Below are positions 1 through 9,012 of a DNA stretch of 35,622 nucleotides, one piece after another. The position numbers and the translations under genes are program-made. Each line of letters starts with the position of its first letter. Position 1 is the stretch's first letter. Below the pieces are notes generated by a model. That model saw nothing but the letters and a program-made list of their open reading frames with translations. It was not told the origin of the DNA and made no database searches. The DNA is taken from contig JAFPAK010000012.1 in the NCBI GenBank assembly GCA_017390825.1, forward strand, positions 1 to 35,622, in the 5' to 3' direction. This stretch comes from Clostridia bacterium. GTDB lineage: Bacteria; Bacillota_A; Clostridia; Oscillospirales; Acutalibacteraceae.

Positions 1-908
1 GTAGCATCAACAACACAATCCCCAAGGATGTTTTTTGTTCTTTTACATCCTCGTATCTCAACCTTCGATTTATCAAGTTGCTTCTTTATCTTCGGCAGCA
101 CATCTTCAGCAATGCTTTTATGCACAAGCAGAGTTTCTGCGGCATTGCATACTGAAGGTCTTTGTGTTTTAGCATTATCGGTAATTTTGACCGCCATATC
201 AATATCTGCATCGGCATCAACATAAATATGACAATTACCCGTACCTGTTTCGATAACCGGCACCTTTGAATTCTCCACCACAGAACGGATAAGACCTGCA
301 CCACCTCTTGGGATAAGCAGATCAAGATATTCGGTAAGCTGCATTAATGCAGTCGCCGACTCACGGGAGGTGTCGGTGATAAGATTGATACAGTTTTCAT
401 CAAACCCACAACGGCGTACCGATGCACGCATCGACTCGCAAAGCGCAGTATTCGAATTGATTGCCTCCTTACCACCACGCAGAATAACTGCACTGCCTGC
501 TTTAAGGCAAAGCACCGCCGCATCCACCGTGACATTCGGGCGTGACTCAAAAATTATGCCGATAACGCCCATTGGAACGCTGATCTTAGTTATCTTTATT
601 CCGTTGGGGCGTTCGGTTTCATCAAGCACGATTCCAACAGGATCGGGCAGTTCAGCAACAGAAAGCACCGCCTGTGCAATAGCTTTAATGCGGTCGGAAT
701 TCAGCATAAGACGATCGCACATTGCATCACTAATACCATTTTCGTGTGCCTTATCAAGATCCTTTTGGTTTGCCGCAAGGATATTATTACAGTCAGTGAT
801 AAGCCCATCAGCTATTGATCTTAATATTTCGTTTTTTCTTTCGGTTGAAGCAGTCATAAGACTTCTTGATGCGATACGAGCTGCAGCGCCGATTGCAGTT
901 AGTTCCAT
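1..908 (-). CDS. proA: Glutamate-5-semialdehyde dehydrogenase (gamma-glutamyl phosphate reductase), C-terminus missing at window edge
   Basis: Reduces gamma-glutamyl phosphate to glutamate-5-semialdehyde with NADPH, the second step of proline synthesis, in the cytosol. The ATG at 908-906 opens a frame that stays open to the left edge (about 302 codons). The family is usually about 415 residues, so roughly the last 110 are outside the window. Visible family features are VPMGVIGIIFESRPNVT near residues 111-127, LRGGKEA near 143-149, and the catalytic cysteine C226 in TGTGNCHIYVD. It begins 6 bases after the proB stop, with an AAAGGA ribosome site inside the end of proB, so the two are one operon and probably translationally coupled. 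Nothing looks damaged in the visible part. Confidence 0.96.
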   Translation of the reverse strand, partial: MELTAIGAAARIASRSLMTASTERKNEILRSIADGLITDCNNILAANQKDLDKAHENGISDAMCDRLMLNSDRIKAIAQAVLSVAELPDPVGIVLDETERPNGIKITKISVPMGVIGIIFESRPNVTVDAAVLCLKAGSAVILRGGKEAINSNTALCESMRASVRRCGFDENCINLITDTSRESATALMQLTEYLDLLIPRGGAGLIRSVVENSKVPVIETGTGNCHIYVDADADIDMAVKITDNAKTQRPSVCNAAETLLVHKSIAEDVLPKIKKQLDKSKVEIRGCKRTKNILGDCVVDA

Positions 909-914
909 TTAAAG

Positions 915-1718
915 CTAATCCTTTCTTGCGTGGAAATAGGTTCCTACCTTTTTACCGTCAAACAGATCGTACAAATTATTGTGGAGTTCTCTGCCTGAAA
1001 GCACTATCATATCAACCCCTGCTTTGGATGCAATTTCAGCAGCCTGAAGCTTTGTGTACATACCACCGGTACCGTGCTTTGAACCTGCACCGCCTGCCGC
1101 AGCATAAAGTTCAGGAGTAATGGCATCAACATCATGAATAAGTTTTGCATCTGACAAGGTGGGATTTTTATCATAAAGTCCGTCAATATCGGTGATAATA
1201 ATGAGCAGATCGGCACTTATACAGTCAGCCACGACGGCGGACAGCGTATCATTATCACCAAAGATGTTTTCTTCATTCAGGATCTCGTCTGTAACAACGG
1301 TATCGTTTTCGTTTACTATCGGGATAACACCGCAGTTCAAAAGTTCGGTAAAGGTGTTTACGATATTGCCCTTACGGTTCCATTTTTCAACTGCGTCACG
1401 AGTCATAAGCACCTGTGCAACAATTTTATTATATTCGGAAAACAACTTATCATATATAAACATAAGCTCGCTTTGACCGACTGCGGCGGCTGCCTGCTTG
1501 CCTGCAACGGTATCGGGACGCTTATCCATATTCATACGGTCACAGCCGAGCGAGATAGCGCCGGATGTGACAAGTATTATCTCCTTGCCCGAATTTTTAA
1601 GATCGGATAAAACACGTACAAGCTCCTCCATTTTTCTGTAATTCGGTTTGCCGTTTTCATGGGTCAGCGTTGACGTTCCTACCTTAAATACGATTCTTTT
1701 TGCATTTTCTAAAGACAC
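915..1718 (-). CDS. proB: Glutamate 5-kinase, short form without PUA domain
   Basis: Phosphorylates L-glutamate at the gamma-carboxyl, the first and normally proline-inhibited step of proline synthesis. The frame starts with GTG at 1718-1716, preceded by a good GAGGG ribosome site, and gives 267 residues. Amino-acid-kinase features are FKVGTSTLT near the N-terminus, VTSGAISLG, and PIVNENDTV in the middle. The length matches the kinase domain alone. The C-terminal PUA domain of the roughly 365-residue E. coli and B. subtilis enzymes is absent, a natural variant seen in some Firmicutes. It is the promoter-proximal gene of proBA and diverges from polA. Confidence 0.96.
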   Translation of the reverse strand: MSLENAKRIVFKVGTSTLTHENGKPNYRKMEELVRVLSDLKNSGKEIILVTSGAISLGCDRMNMDKRPDTVAGKQAAAAVGQSELMFIYDKLFSEYNKIVAQVLMTRDAVEKWNRKGNIVNTFTELLNCGVIPIVNENDTVVTDEILNEENIFGDNDTLSAVVADCISADLLIIITDIDGLYDKNPTLSDAKLIHDVDAITPELYAAAGGAGSKHGTGGMYTKLQAAEIASKAGVDMIVLSGRELHNNLYDLFDGKKVGTYFHARKD

Positions 1719-1751
1719 GGTGTATCCCTCTTTTTAAACATTATATGCGTC

Positions 1752-1780
1752 ATTATACCATCATCCCCGCTAATATTCAA
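1752..1780 (-). promoter_or_regulatory. Sigma-A-type promoter of proBA
   Basis: On the minus strand, TTGAAT (1780-1775) and TATAAT (1757-1752) are separated by exactly 17 bases. This puts a start site about 30 bases upstream of the proB GTG. It is back-to-back with the polA promoter. Confidence 0.7.
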
Positions 1781-1788
1781 GTTAATTG

Positions 1789-1817
1789 TTGCGTAAGAAA
1801 TCAAAAAATGATATAAT
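1789..1817 (+). promoter_or_regulatory. Probable promoter of the polA operon
   Basis: A perfect -10 box TATAAT lies at 1812-1817, with a weak TTGCGT at -35 (1789-1794) and a 17-base spacer. The -35 elements of this and the divergent proBA promoter are only 8 bases apart. Confidence 0.55.
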
Positions 1818-1861
1818 AAATACAATTAGTGTGAAAATATGATCCGAAACGGAGAAAAAGT

Positions 1862-4372
1862 ATGAAACTGCTGGCTTTAGACGGTAACTCAATAATCAAC
1901 CGTGCATTTTACGGCATCCGTCCGCTCACTACCAAGGATGGCACATATACCAATGCTATTTACGGCTTTATGAATATTTTGCTCAAACTTATTAATGAGG
2001 TAGAGCCTGATGCGGTCGTTGCTGCATTTGATCTTAAAGCTCCCACCTTTCGCCATAAAATGTATGCTGAATATAAAGCCGGCAGAAAGAAAATGCCCGA
2101 CGAACTTGCAATGCAGATACCGATAATGAAGGATGTTCTGCGTGCATTTGGCTGCGTAGTGCTTGAAAAAGAAGGCTTTGAAGCAGACGATATACTCGGC
2201 ACAGTTTCGGCAAAATGCGAAAAGGAAGGCGCACTTTGCACCATTGCAACAGGTGACAGAGATGCCTTGCAGTTAGTATCCGACAAGGTAGCGGTGTTGC
2301 TTGCTGCAACTAAAGCAGGAAGTCCTGTACTTACGGAGTATACCCCAGAAAAGTTGATGGAAGACTACGGTGTTTCGCCTTCAGGTATGATTGAGCTTAA
2401 AGCGATAATGGGTGACAGTTCTGATAATATCCCCGGAGTTGCAGGAATCGGTCAGAAAGGCGCAACTACACTTATCAGCACATACAAAAGCATTGATTAT
2501 ATATATGAAAATCTCGACACGCTCGACATCAAGGAGGGCATGAGAAATAAACTCATCGAAGGCAAAGAAAGCGCTTTTCTCTCCCGCACTCTCGGTACGA
2601 TATGCAGGGATGCCGATATCAATCTTCCGGATGAAGTAAGGCTGTCGGTTTTACAGCAGCGTGAGGAATTACGCAGGCTTTTAGTAAAGCTTGAAATGTT
2701 CAAACTCTGCGAGCGACTTTCCCTCAATGCAGATGAAAATACACCCCGTATTACGCAAACTCAGGCTGATATGGCAATAACTATTGAATATACTGAAAGC
2801 GCACCTGATAACTGTGTTTTTGCATACCTTGACGGTATTGCAGCAGCAAGGCAGGACGAGAAATATCTAATAATCAAAAATGTTTCAAGTATATCTTCGG
2901 CAAAGGGGATAATAATCCACGATTCAAAACAGCTTTATCATTCACTCAAAGCCGGAAAGTCACTTGATATTGCATTTGATACGATGCTTGCGGCATATAT
3001 TGACAATCCCGATGTTAGTGACTATTCTTATGCTCACTTTGCCAATGTATATTCCGTTGCAAAGAGAGAGTGTGAATATGCAGAGCTGATATATATGCTT
3101 GATGTGACACAGCGTATGTATGACGATCTGTCGAAAAAGCTTGAAGAAAATAATCAGATACATCTGCTTTGCGATATTGAAATACCTTTGAGCTACACCC
3201 TCTACAAAATGGAGAGAGATGGCTTTTTGGTCGATAAAGCCGGCATTGCCGCATTTGCTGTTGTGCTTGAAGAGGAGGCAGAAAAGCTCCGTCAATTCGT
3301 CATTGACGAGGTCGGATATGAGTTCAATCTTAATTCTCCGAAGCAGCTTGGTATTGCGCTTTTTGAAACGCTTGGTCTTCCTCACGGCAAAAAGACCAAA
3401 ACGGGGTATTCCACCAACGCAGATGTATTAAACGAGCTTCGTTATCAATCGACGGCGGTAGATGCGCTTTTGCAGTACCGAACCGTTACCAAACTGAAAT
3501 CCACATATTGCGACGGACTTTTGCGTGCTATTGATGAGGACGGCAGAATTCGCTCAACATTAAATCAGACCGAAACAAGAACCGGCCGCATCAGTTCAAC
3601 AGAGCCGAATTTGCAGAATATCCCCGTCCGCACACCATTGGGCAGAGAAATGCGTAAATTCTTTATTGCAAAGCCTGACTGCGTGCTTGTTGATGCCGAC
3701 TATTCACAGATCGAGCTGCGTGTGCTTGCTGCTGTTGCGAATGATGAAACTATGATAAACGCATTTAGAAATAATGACGATATCCATACAATTACCGCCT
3801 CTCAGGTGTTCGGTCTTCCGGTCGATATGGTTACATCTGAGCTACGATCAAGAGCAAAGGCAGTTAATTTCGGTATCGTGTACGGAATAGGTGCATTTTC
3901 GTTGTCAAAGGATATCGGTGTTAGTGTCGCTGAAGCAAAACGGTATATTAACGGCTATCTCGAAACCTACAAGGGTGTTGACCGCTATATGACTGAAACG
4001 GTGGAAAAAGCAAAAGAAGATGGCTTTGTTACCACCCTTTGCAATCGCAGAAGATATTTGCCTGAACTATCTGCATCCAACTTCAACCTTCGTTCATTCG
4101 GCGAGCGTGTTGCACGCAACGCACCAATTCAAGGAACAGCGGCAGATATCATTAAGATCGCAATGAATAGAGTAAATACAAGAATAGAAAAAGAGGGGCT
4201 GCAATCCCGTCTTATAATGCAGATACACGATGAACTGATAGTTGAATCACCACTTGAAGAAGCAGACAAAGCAGCCGCTATTTTAAAAGAGGAAATGGAA
4301 TCGGCAATGTCACTTGCCGTCCCGCTTACTGTTGAAGTAAAAAGCGGCAAGTGTTGGTACGATACCAAATAA
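1862..4372 (+). CDS. polA: DNA polymerase I, proofreading domain degenerate
   Basis: Replication and repair polymerase that removes RNA primers and fills gaps. At 836 residues it carries an N-terminal 5'-3' exonuclease domain (1 to about 290; GFEADDILG, TGDRDALQL and GDSSDNIPG are intact), a central remnant of the 3'-5' exonuclease domain, and a C-terminal polymerase domain. Motif A is DYSQIELRVLA near 613-623, motif B is RAKAVNFGIVYG, and motif C is HDE at 789-791. The usual proofreading Asp-x-Glu is not present near residue 325, where the sequence reads VFAYLDG, so proofreading is probably inactive, as in the Taq and B. subtilis enzymes. The ATG has a GGAG site (CGGAGAAAAAGT). It heads a four-gene run with ywlE-like, rimI and tsaD. 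Confidence 0.97.
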   Translation: MKLLALDGNSIINRAFYGIRPLTTKDGTYTNAIYGFMNILLKLINEVEPDAVVAAFDLKAPTFRHKMYAEYKAGRKKMPDELAMQIPIMKDVLRAFGCVVLEKEGFEADDILGTVSAKCEKEGALCTIATGDRDALQLVSDKVAVLLAATKAGSPVLTEYTPEKLMEDYGVSPSGMIELKAIMGDSSDNIPGVAGIGQKGATTLISTYKSIDYIYENLDTLDIKEGMRNKLIEGKESAFLSRTLGTICRDADINLPDEVRLSVLQQREELRRLLVKLEMFKLCERLSLNADENTPRITQTQADMAITIEYTESAPDNCVFAYLDGIAAARQDEKYLIIKNVSSISSAKGIIIHDSKQLYHSLKAGKSLDIAFDTMLAAYIDNPDVSDYSYAHFANVYSVAKRECEYAELIYMLDVTQRMYDDLSKKLEENNQIHLLCDIEIPLSYTLYKMERDGFLVDKAGIAAFAVVLEEEAEKLRQFVIDEVGYEFNLNSPKQLGIALFETLGLPHGKKTKTGYSTNADVLNELRYQSTAVDALLQYRTVTKLKSTYCDGLLRAIDEDGRIRSTLNQTETRTGRISSTEPNLQNIPVRTPLGREMRKFFIAKPDCVLVDADYSQIELRVLAAVANDETMINAFRNNDDIHTITASQVFGLPVDMVTSELRSRAKAVNFGIVYGIGAFSLSKDIGVSVAEAKRYINGYLETYKGVDRYMTETVEKAKEDGFVTTLCNRRRYLPELSASNFNLRSFGERVARNAPIQGTAADIIKIAMNRVNTRIEKEGLQSRLIMQIHDELIVESPLEEADKAAAILKEEMESAMSLAVPLTVEVKSGKCWYDTK

Positions 4373-4384
4373 GGTAATACTGAT

Positions 4385-4789
4385 ATGAAAATTCTTTTTG
4401 TTTGCACAGGCAATACCTGCCGCAGCGCAATGGCGGCAGCGATCGCAAAAAACGAATATCCGGAGTTAGAATTTGATAGTGCAGGACTTGCAGCGGAAAC
4501 TGACAGCAAAGCGTCGCAAAATGCGGTACTTGCTCTCGCTGAAAAAGGTATTGATCTATCAACTCACCGCTCAAAGCAGTTAACGGCAGATATTGCACAA
4601 AAAGCGGATCTGATCGTGCCGATGACAATGTCACACGCAAGTTTTCTTCTCAGTTGTGGGATAGATAAGAACAGAATAATTCTACCTGACATTGATGTAT
4701 GTGATCCTTACGGTGGTGATCTTGATATATACCGTAGCTGCCGTGATCAACTGTACGCACTTGTGAAAAAGGTATGTGAAAATTTATGA
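4385..4789 (+). CDS. Low-molecular-weight phosphatase, YwlE-like (probable protein-arginine phosphatase)
   Basis: A small cytosolic phosphatase of 134 residues. The signature loop is CTGNTCRS, with nucleophile C7, threonine T11 and R13; the general acid is D107 in DPYGGD. In the family, threonine at the T11 position marks YwlE-type enzymes that act on phospho-arginine, while tyrosine phosphatases usually have isoleucine there. That makes protein-arginine phosphatase the better guess, by inference. A tyrosine phosphatase or an arsenate-reductase-like role is not excluded. It starts 12 bases after polA with an AAGG site, and its TGA overlaps the rimI start by four bases (ATGA). Confidence 0.85.
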   Translation: MKILFVCTGNTCRSAMAAAIAKNEYPELEFDSAGLAAETDSKASQNAVLALAEKGIDLSTHRSKQLTADIAQKADLIVPMTMSHASFLLSCGIDKNRIILPDIDVCDPYGGDLDIYRSCRDQLYALVKKVCENL

Positions 4790-5223
4790 TGACAGTAAAA
4801 AGGCTGACTGAAAAAGATGTCGCCAATATAGCCGCTTTGGAAACGGAATGCTTTTCACATCCATGGAGTGAAAAGACGGTTACAGAGCACATAATAAATC
4901 CGAACAACGGATTTTTCGGCGCATTTGTTGACGGTGTTATAGTAGGCTACGGCGGGGTGTGCACGGTTCTTGATGAAGCGTATATAACAAACATCTGCAC
5001 AAGCAAAAGCCATCGCAGATGCGGTGCTGCAAATGAGATTTTGTCGGAAATAGAGCGTTTCTGCAAGAGCAAAAACTGCTCGTTTATCTCACTTGAAGTG
5101 CGAAAAAGCAACACTGCCGCTATTAAGCTATACGAAAGCCACGCATTTTCTGCCGTGGGACTTCGCAAAAAATTTTATTCTGCGCCCGATGAAGACGCAC
5201 TAATTTATACTAAACGATTTTAG
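4786..5223 (+). CDS. rimI: Ribosomal-protein-alanine N-acetyltransferase, GNAT family
   Basis: A 145-residue GNAT acetyltransferase that would acetylate a protein N-terminus, in E. coli that of ribosomal protein S18. Family features are the N-terminal ALETECFSHPWSE, the acetyl-CoA loop region around SHRRCGAANEIL, SLEVRKSNTAAIKLYES, and the C-terminal GLRKKFYSAPDEDALIY typical of RimI. Two adjacent ATG codons at 4786 and 4789 are possible starts. The first overlaps the upstream stop by four bases, the usual coupling arrangement. It lies 11 bases before tsaD, a linkage common across bacteria. The usual companions tsaB and tsaE are not here. Confidence 0.92.
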   Translation: MMTVKRLTEKDVANIAALETECFSHPWSEKTVTEHIINPNNGFFGAFVDGVIVGYGGVCTVLDEAYITNICTSKSHRRCGAANEILSEIERFCKSKNCSFISLEVRKSNTAAIKLYESHAFSAVGLRKKFYSAPDEDALIYTKRF

Positions 5224-5234
5224 ACGGTGAAAAT

Positions 5235-6245
5235 ATGATGATCTTAAGCATTGAAAGCTCCTGCGACGATACCGCAGTAGCTATTACAGAAGAAAGAAAA
5301 GTTATATGCTCGTTAGTTGCATCGCAGGTGCCGGAGCATGTGCTTTACGGCGGTGTTGTACCGGAGATAGCATCACGCAGGCATATTGAAGCTATATCAC
5401 GGCTTTACAAGCAGGCAATGTGTGAAGCAGGGGTAACTCTCAACGATATTGATGCAGTAGCTGTGACCAATGCGCCGGGGCTTATCGGCTCGCTGCTCGT
5501 TGGTGTCGGCTTTGCAAAGGGGCTATGCTTTGCTGCAAATAAGCCGCTCGTTCCCGTACATCACCTTCGCAGCCATATTGCGGCAAACTACATAGCGCAT
5601 AAGGATCTAAAACCGCCGTTTTTAGCGCTTGTTGTATCAGGCGGACACAGTCATCTTGTTGAAGTCAATGACTACACCGATTTCAAGGTCATCGGCAGAA
5701 CACGTGATGATGCTGCCGGTGAGTGCTTTGACAAATGCGCCAGGGCGCTCGGTCTTGATTATCCCGGCGGTGTTCATCTTGACCGCATTGCAAATGACGG
5801 TGACTGCAACGCATATACTTTGCCGAACCCTCGTGTTGACGGAAATCCGCTTGATTTTTCATTTTCAGGGCTCAAAACTGCTGTTCTTAATACCATCAAT
5901 AATTCACAACAGAAGGGTATTGAAGTTGATGTTGCCGATATGTGCGCATCACTTCGCAAAACGGTGACGGATATTCTATGCAGTCGTGTCGAAACAGCAC
6001 TTGGCAAGACAGGTCACAAACAATTTGTGCTTGCAGGCGGTGTAAGCGCTAACAGCGAGATACGTTCGAGAATGACCGAGCTGTGCCGCAAAAAAGGTGT
6101 GAATATATATCTTCCGCCGCTTAAATACTGCGGTGACAACGCTGCAATGGTGGGTGTGCAGGGATATTATGAATACCTTGCAGGCACAAGAGCCGACTCC
6201 GACCTGAATGCATATGCAACTATGGATATAGAAACATTGAAGTAA
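5235..6245 (+). CDS. tsaD: tRNA N6-adenosine threonylcarbamoyltransferase
   Basis: Transfers the threonylcarbamoyl group to A37 of tRNAs that read ANN codons (t6A). At 336 residues it is full length for the family. Visible features are SIESSCDDTAVA at the N-terminus, the metal-binding His-x3-His at H110 and H114, VVSGGHSHLV near 133-142, FSFSGLKTAVLN, and YCGDNAAMVG near the C-terminus. It follows rimI by 11 bases, with a weak GGTGA site, and is the last gene of the polA run. A perfect 15-base-pair hairpin terminates it. Its partners TsaB, TsaC and TsaE must be encoded elsewhere. Confidence 0.97.
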   Translation: MMILSIESSCDDTAVAITEERKVICSLVASQVPEHVLYGGVVPEIASRRHIEAISRLYKQAMCEAGVTLNDIDAVAVTNAPGLIGSLLVGVGFAKGLCFAANKPLVPVHHLRSHIAANYIAHKDLKPPFLALVVSGGHSHLVEVNDYTDFKVIGRTRDDAAGECFDKCARALGLDYPGGVHLDRIANDGDCNAYTLPNPRVDGNPLDFSFSGLKTAVLNTINNSQQKGIEVDVADMCASLRKTVTDILCSRVETALGKTGHKQFVLAGGVSANSEIRSRMTELCRKKGVNIYLPPLKYCGDNAAMVGVQGYYEYLAGTRADSDLNAYATMDIETLK

Positions 6246-6283
6246 AAAACCACGGTAGATCTTCAATCTACCGTGGTTTTCTC
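6246..6283. terminator. Bidirectional terminator between tsaD and leuA
   Basis: A perfect 15-bp inverted repeat (6246-6260 with 6266-6280) with a 5-base loop. A run of A precedes it and a run of T follows, so it can end transcripts from both convergent genes. Confidence 0.9.
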
Positions 6284-6301
6284 TTGTTAACTCAATTCTA
6301 T

Positions 6302-7963
6302 TTACAGTTCAAGGTTGTTTACTGCACAGCAAAGTGCCTTGATCGATGAGCGTATAATATCCTCATTGATGCCTACACCCCAATGCATTTTTCCAAGGCA
6401 AGTGATGGCAACATATGAAACCGCTCTTGATGATGAGCCTCTTGTCAAAGCGTGCTCCTCGTAGACCGAAAGCTCATAGGAAATATTAAATCTGTCTTTA
6501 ATAGCACGGCTTACCGCATCAAGACGACCGTTACCGCAGGCAGTTATTACTTCGTCCTCACCGTGATGGTGGATAGTAACGGATGCCTCAATAAGATTGT
6601 TATCTATCTGCTTGAAGTGACACTCAGGAATAGTAAATTTGGCGGTATTTTTGATATATTTCTGCTCAAATATCTGATATACCCACTCAGGTGACAGCTC
6701 TTTATGTGCATGGTCGGAAACCGCCTTAACAGTATAGCCTACATCCTCTCTCATCTTTTCAGGCAGAGAAAGTCCGAAATTCTGCTTCAAAATATAAGCA
6801 ACGCCGCCTTTACCTGACTGACTGTTGATACGGATAACGTCGCTGTCATATGTTCTGCCGACATCCTTCGGATCAATAGGCAGATACGGAACATTCCACT
6901 TATCAAGTTGCTTTTCCTCACGATAATTCATACCCTTTGCAATAGCATCCTGATGTGAGCCAGAGAAAGCAGTAAACACAAGTTCGCCTGCATATGGCTG
7001 ACGCTGCGATACCTTCATGCCGGTCAGACGCTCGTATACCTCACATATCTCAGTAACATTTGAAAAGTCAAGTCCGGGATCAATACCGTGTGAAAACATA
7101 TTCATTGCAAGGGTGATAATATCGACATTACCCGTACGCTCGCCGTTACCGAAAAGTGTCCCCTCAATACGCTGCGCGCCTGCAAGAATACCGAGCTCAG
7201 CATCCGAAACACCGCTGCCTCTGTCGTTATGCGGATGCAGACAGAGTATAACGCCGTCACGGTATTTAAGGTTTTTACTCATATATTCTACCTGTGTTGC
7301 AAATACATGCGGCATAGCGTTTTCAACAGTAGTCGGCAGATTGATAATAGCCTTGTTTTCGGGTGTGGGCTGCCATACATCAAGCACCGCATTGCACACC
7401 TCAAGAGCATAGTCTACCTCTGTTCCCGGGAAGCTTTCAGGACTGTACTGAAATGAGAAATTACCCTCTGTTTCATCAGCCAATCTTTTCAGCAGCTGAG
7501 CACCGTCAACAGCGATCTTTTTGACCTCATCCTTTGACTTTCTGAACACCTGCTCACGCTGTGCAACAGATGTTGAATTGTAAAGGTGGATAACTGCGTG
7601 GGGCGCACCCTTTACAGCCTCAAATGTCTTTTTGATGATATGTTCTCTTGCCTGAGTAAGCACCTGAACGGTTACATCATCAGGAATCATGTTGCGCTCA
7701 ATAAGAGCACGCATAAAGTTATACTCGGTTTCAGAAGCGGCAGGGAAGCCGACTTCTATCTCTTTAAAGCCAAGACGGACAAGCAAGCTGAAGAACTCCA
7801 ACTTTTCATCAAGACTCATCGGCTCAACAAGTGCCTGATTGCCGTCACGCAGGTCAACGCTGCACCAGATCGGCGGCTTGTCGATATAATCTTTCTTCAC
7901 CCAATCATATGTAGGCTCAGGGGGCATAAAATACTGACGCTCATACTTTTTGTAGTTTTCCAT
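6302..7963 (-). CDS. leuA: 2-isopropylmalate synthase, LeuA type 2
   Basis: Condenses acetyl-CoA with 2-ketoisovalerate, the committed step of leucine synthesis. The frame also allows a TTG start at 7984, but ATG at 7963 is preferred because AAGGATGG sits just upstream of it as the ribosome site; this gives 553 residues. The N-terminal TIM barrel holds [13 protein letters not shown] with its metal-binding Asp, and the metal-binding HPHND motif appears as LHPHNDRG, followed by [10 protein letters not shown]. The C-terminal third is the leucine-sensing LeuA dimer domain ([19 protein letters not shown]). Length and motifs match the roughly 560-residue actinobacterial/clostridial type, not the 515-residue E. 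coli type. A leucine T-box lies in its leader. No leuBCD or ilv genes are next to it. Confidence 0.96.
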   Translation of the reverse strand: MENYKKYERQYFMPPEPTYDWVKKDYIDKPPIWCSVDLRDGNQALVEPMSLDEKLEFFSLLVRLGFKEIEVGFPAASETEYNFMRALIERNMIPDDVTVQVLTQAREHIIKKTFEAVKGAPHAVIHLYNSTSVAQREQVFRKSKDEVKKIAVDGAQLLKRLADETEGNFSFQYSPESFPGTEVDYALEVCNAVLDVWQPTPENKAIINLPTTVENAMPHVFATQVEYMSKNLKYRDGVILCLHPHNDRGSGVSDAELGILAGAQRIEGTLFGNGERTGNVDIITLAMNMFSHGIDPGLDFSNVTEICEVYERLTGMKVSQRQPYAGELVFTAFSGSHQDAIAKGMNYREEKQLDKWNVPYLPIDPKDVGRTYDSDVIRINSQSGKGGVAYILKQNFGLSLPEKMREDVGYTVKAVSDHAHKELSPEWVYQIFEQKYIKNTAKFTIPECHFKQIDNNLIEASVTIHHHGEDEVITACGNGRLDAVSRAIKDRFNISYELSVYEEHALTRGSSSRAVSYVAITCLGKMHWGVGINEDIIRSSIKALCCAVNNLEL

Positions 7964-8000
7964 TTTGTAATACCATCCTTTCAAATGTGTGAGAGGGGTA

Positions 8001-8037
8001 AATAAAAAAATAACCCCGTCCCATTAAAGAGACGAAG
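8001..8037 (-). terminator. Intrinsic terminator of the leuA T-box
   Basis: On the minus strand CTTCGTCTC (8037-8029) pairs with GGGACGGGG (8022-8014), including G-T pairs, across a 6-base loop, followed by TTATTTTTTTA. It is mutually exclusive with the antiterminator that uses the T-box sequence. Confidence 0.85.
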
Positions 8038-8265
8038 AAAACTTCTCCGCGGTACCACTCTTTTTCATGATAAATCATGCGCTTTTATCCGAGTACATTA
8101 TAATACTCTGCTTATGTAACGGTAAGCCCCCGTCCGCACCTACTGTTAAATAATGTTCAGCCGGCCGCTCCGAAGTGAGTTCACCGAATACGGAATACCG
8201 CCTCGCATCAACCGGCGGCTTTCTGAAAGACCGAAAAAACGGCTACTGATCTTCATCCCAGCGTT
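8001..8265 (-). promoter_or_regulatory. T-box leader of leuA, leucine specifier
   Basis: The minus strand carries the conserved T-box sequence GAGTGGTACCGCGG at 8060-8047. Upstream lies a Stem I region with AGTAG and GGTTGATGCGAGGC-like apical elements, and a GTGAACTCACTTCGG segment whose CTC fits a leucine specifier codon. Downstream the competing terminator can form. Uncharged tRNA-Leu would stabilise the antiterminator and allow leuA transcription when leucine is scarce. The class is certain from the T-box motif. The specifier assignment is by eye and slightly less sure. Confidence 0.92.
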
Positions 8266-8276
8266 TAATTGTTATG

Positions 8277-8305
8277 ATTATAACATATCTTTTTCTAAAA
8301 TGGAA
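8277..8305 (-). promoter_or_regulatory. Probable promoter of the leuA leader
   Basis: A perfect TATAAT (8282-8277) sits just upstream of the T-box Stem I. The -35 match 17 bases away is poor (TTCCAT, 8305-8300). Between this site and the pduL -35 at 8377 I see only AT-rich sequence. Confidence 0.5.
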
Positions 8306-8376
8306 GATAGAAATTGCAGAAAGTTCAAAAATTTTTATATTTTATTTTGTGCAATATGATAAATTCGCAAAATCGG

Positions 8377-8405
8377 TTGAAAAATCAATTTCAATGGTGT
8401 AAAAT
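8377..8405 (+). promoter_or_regulatory. Promoter of pduL
   Basis: TTGAAA (8377-8382), a 17-base spacer, and TAAAAT (8400-8405). This predicts a leader of about 35 bases before the pduL ATG at 8446, which has a GGGAGAGG ribosome site. Confidence 0.7.
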
Positions 8406-8445
8406 GAGAATGTAAAACAAATCACTTTTTAAGGGAGAGGTAAAA

Positions 8446-9012
8446 ATGGATAAATTTATTATTGAAACTAGTGCACGCCACGTGCATCTCACAAAAGAAA
8501 CTATTGAAACTCTTTTTGGCGCAGGCTATGAGCTTACAGTTAAGAAGGAGCTTTCACAGCCCGGTCAGTACGCTTGCAATGAGCGTGTTACTGTTGTAGG
8601 TCCCAAGAAGGAGCTTGCAGGTGTAAGCATACTCGGTCCTGCCCGTTCTGCAGATCAGGTTGAGCTTTCTGCAACAGATGCACGTTCTATCGGTCTCGGT
8701 ATAGCTATAAAAGAGTCCGGTGATGTAGCAGGCACACCCGGATGCAAGCTTGTAGGTCCTTGCGGTGAGGTTGAGATCAGCGAAGGCGTTATCGTTGCAA
8801 AGCGCCATATACATATGACAACCGCAGATGCTGCAAAGTTCGGTGTTGCTGATAAGCAGATCGTAAGCGTTAAAGCTGAAAGCGCAGAACGCAGCTGCAT
8901 CTTTGAGGATGTTGTAGTTCGTGTTAGCGACTCCTATGCACTTGCAATGCATATTGATACAGATGAATCAAACGCCGCTTACGGTGTTCGTGAAGGCTAC
9001 ATCGTAAAATAA
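8446..9012 (+). CDS. pduL: Phosphate propanoyltransferase/phosphotransacylase, PduL type
   Basis: Interconverts acyl-CoA and acyl-phosphate (acetyl or propionyl), linking CoA thioesters to ATP formation through an acyl kinase. At 188 residues it has the two PduL repeats: ETSARHVHL at 7-15 with zinc-type histidines H12 and H14, and AKRHIHM at 118-124 with H121 and H123. The LGPARSADQVELSATDAR block in between is characteristic. There is no N-terminal extension of the kind that targets PduL to microcompartments, and no shell or diol/ethanolamine genes are nearby, so it is probably a cytosolic stand-in for Pta. Its codons and strong ribosome site suggest good expression. Its TAA shares its last base with the ATG of the next gene. 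Confidence 0.95.
   Translation: MDKFIIETSARHVHLTKETIETLFGAGYELTVKKELSQPGQYACNERVTVVGPKKELAGVSILGPARSADQVELSATDARSIGLGIAIKESGDVAGTPGCKLVGPCGEVEISEGVIVAKRHIHMTTADAAKFGVADKQIVSVKAESAERSCIFEDVVVRVSDSYALAMHIDTDESNAAYGVREGYIVK

Noticed and set aside
370..912. 180-codon plus-strand frame opposite proA
   Set aside because: It is a shadow of proA, which is confirmed on the minus strand by its catalytic cysteine motif and start context.
7964..7984. TTG start of leuA seven codons upstream
   Set aside because: The codons coincide with the AAGGATGG ribosome site of ATG 7963.
8153..8359. 68-codon plus-strand frame upstream of pduL
   Set aside because: It lies over the T-box leader on the opposite strand and has no coding character or ribosome site.
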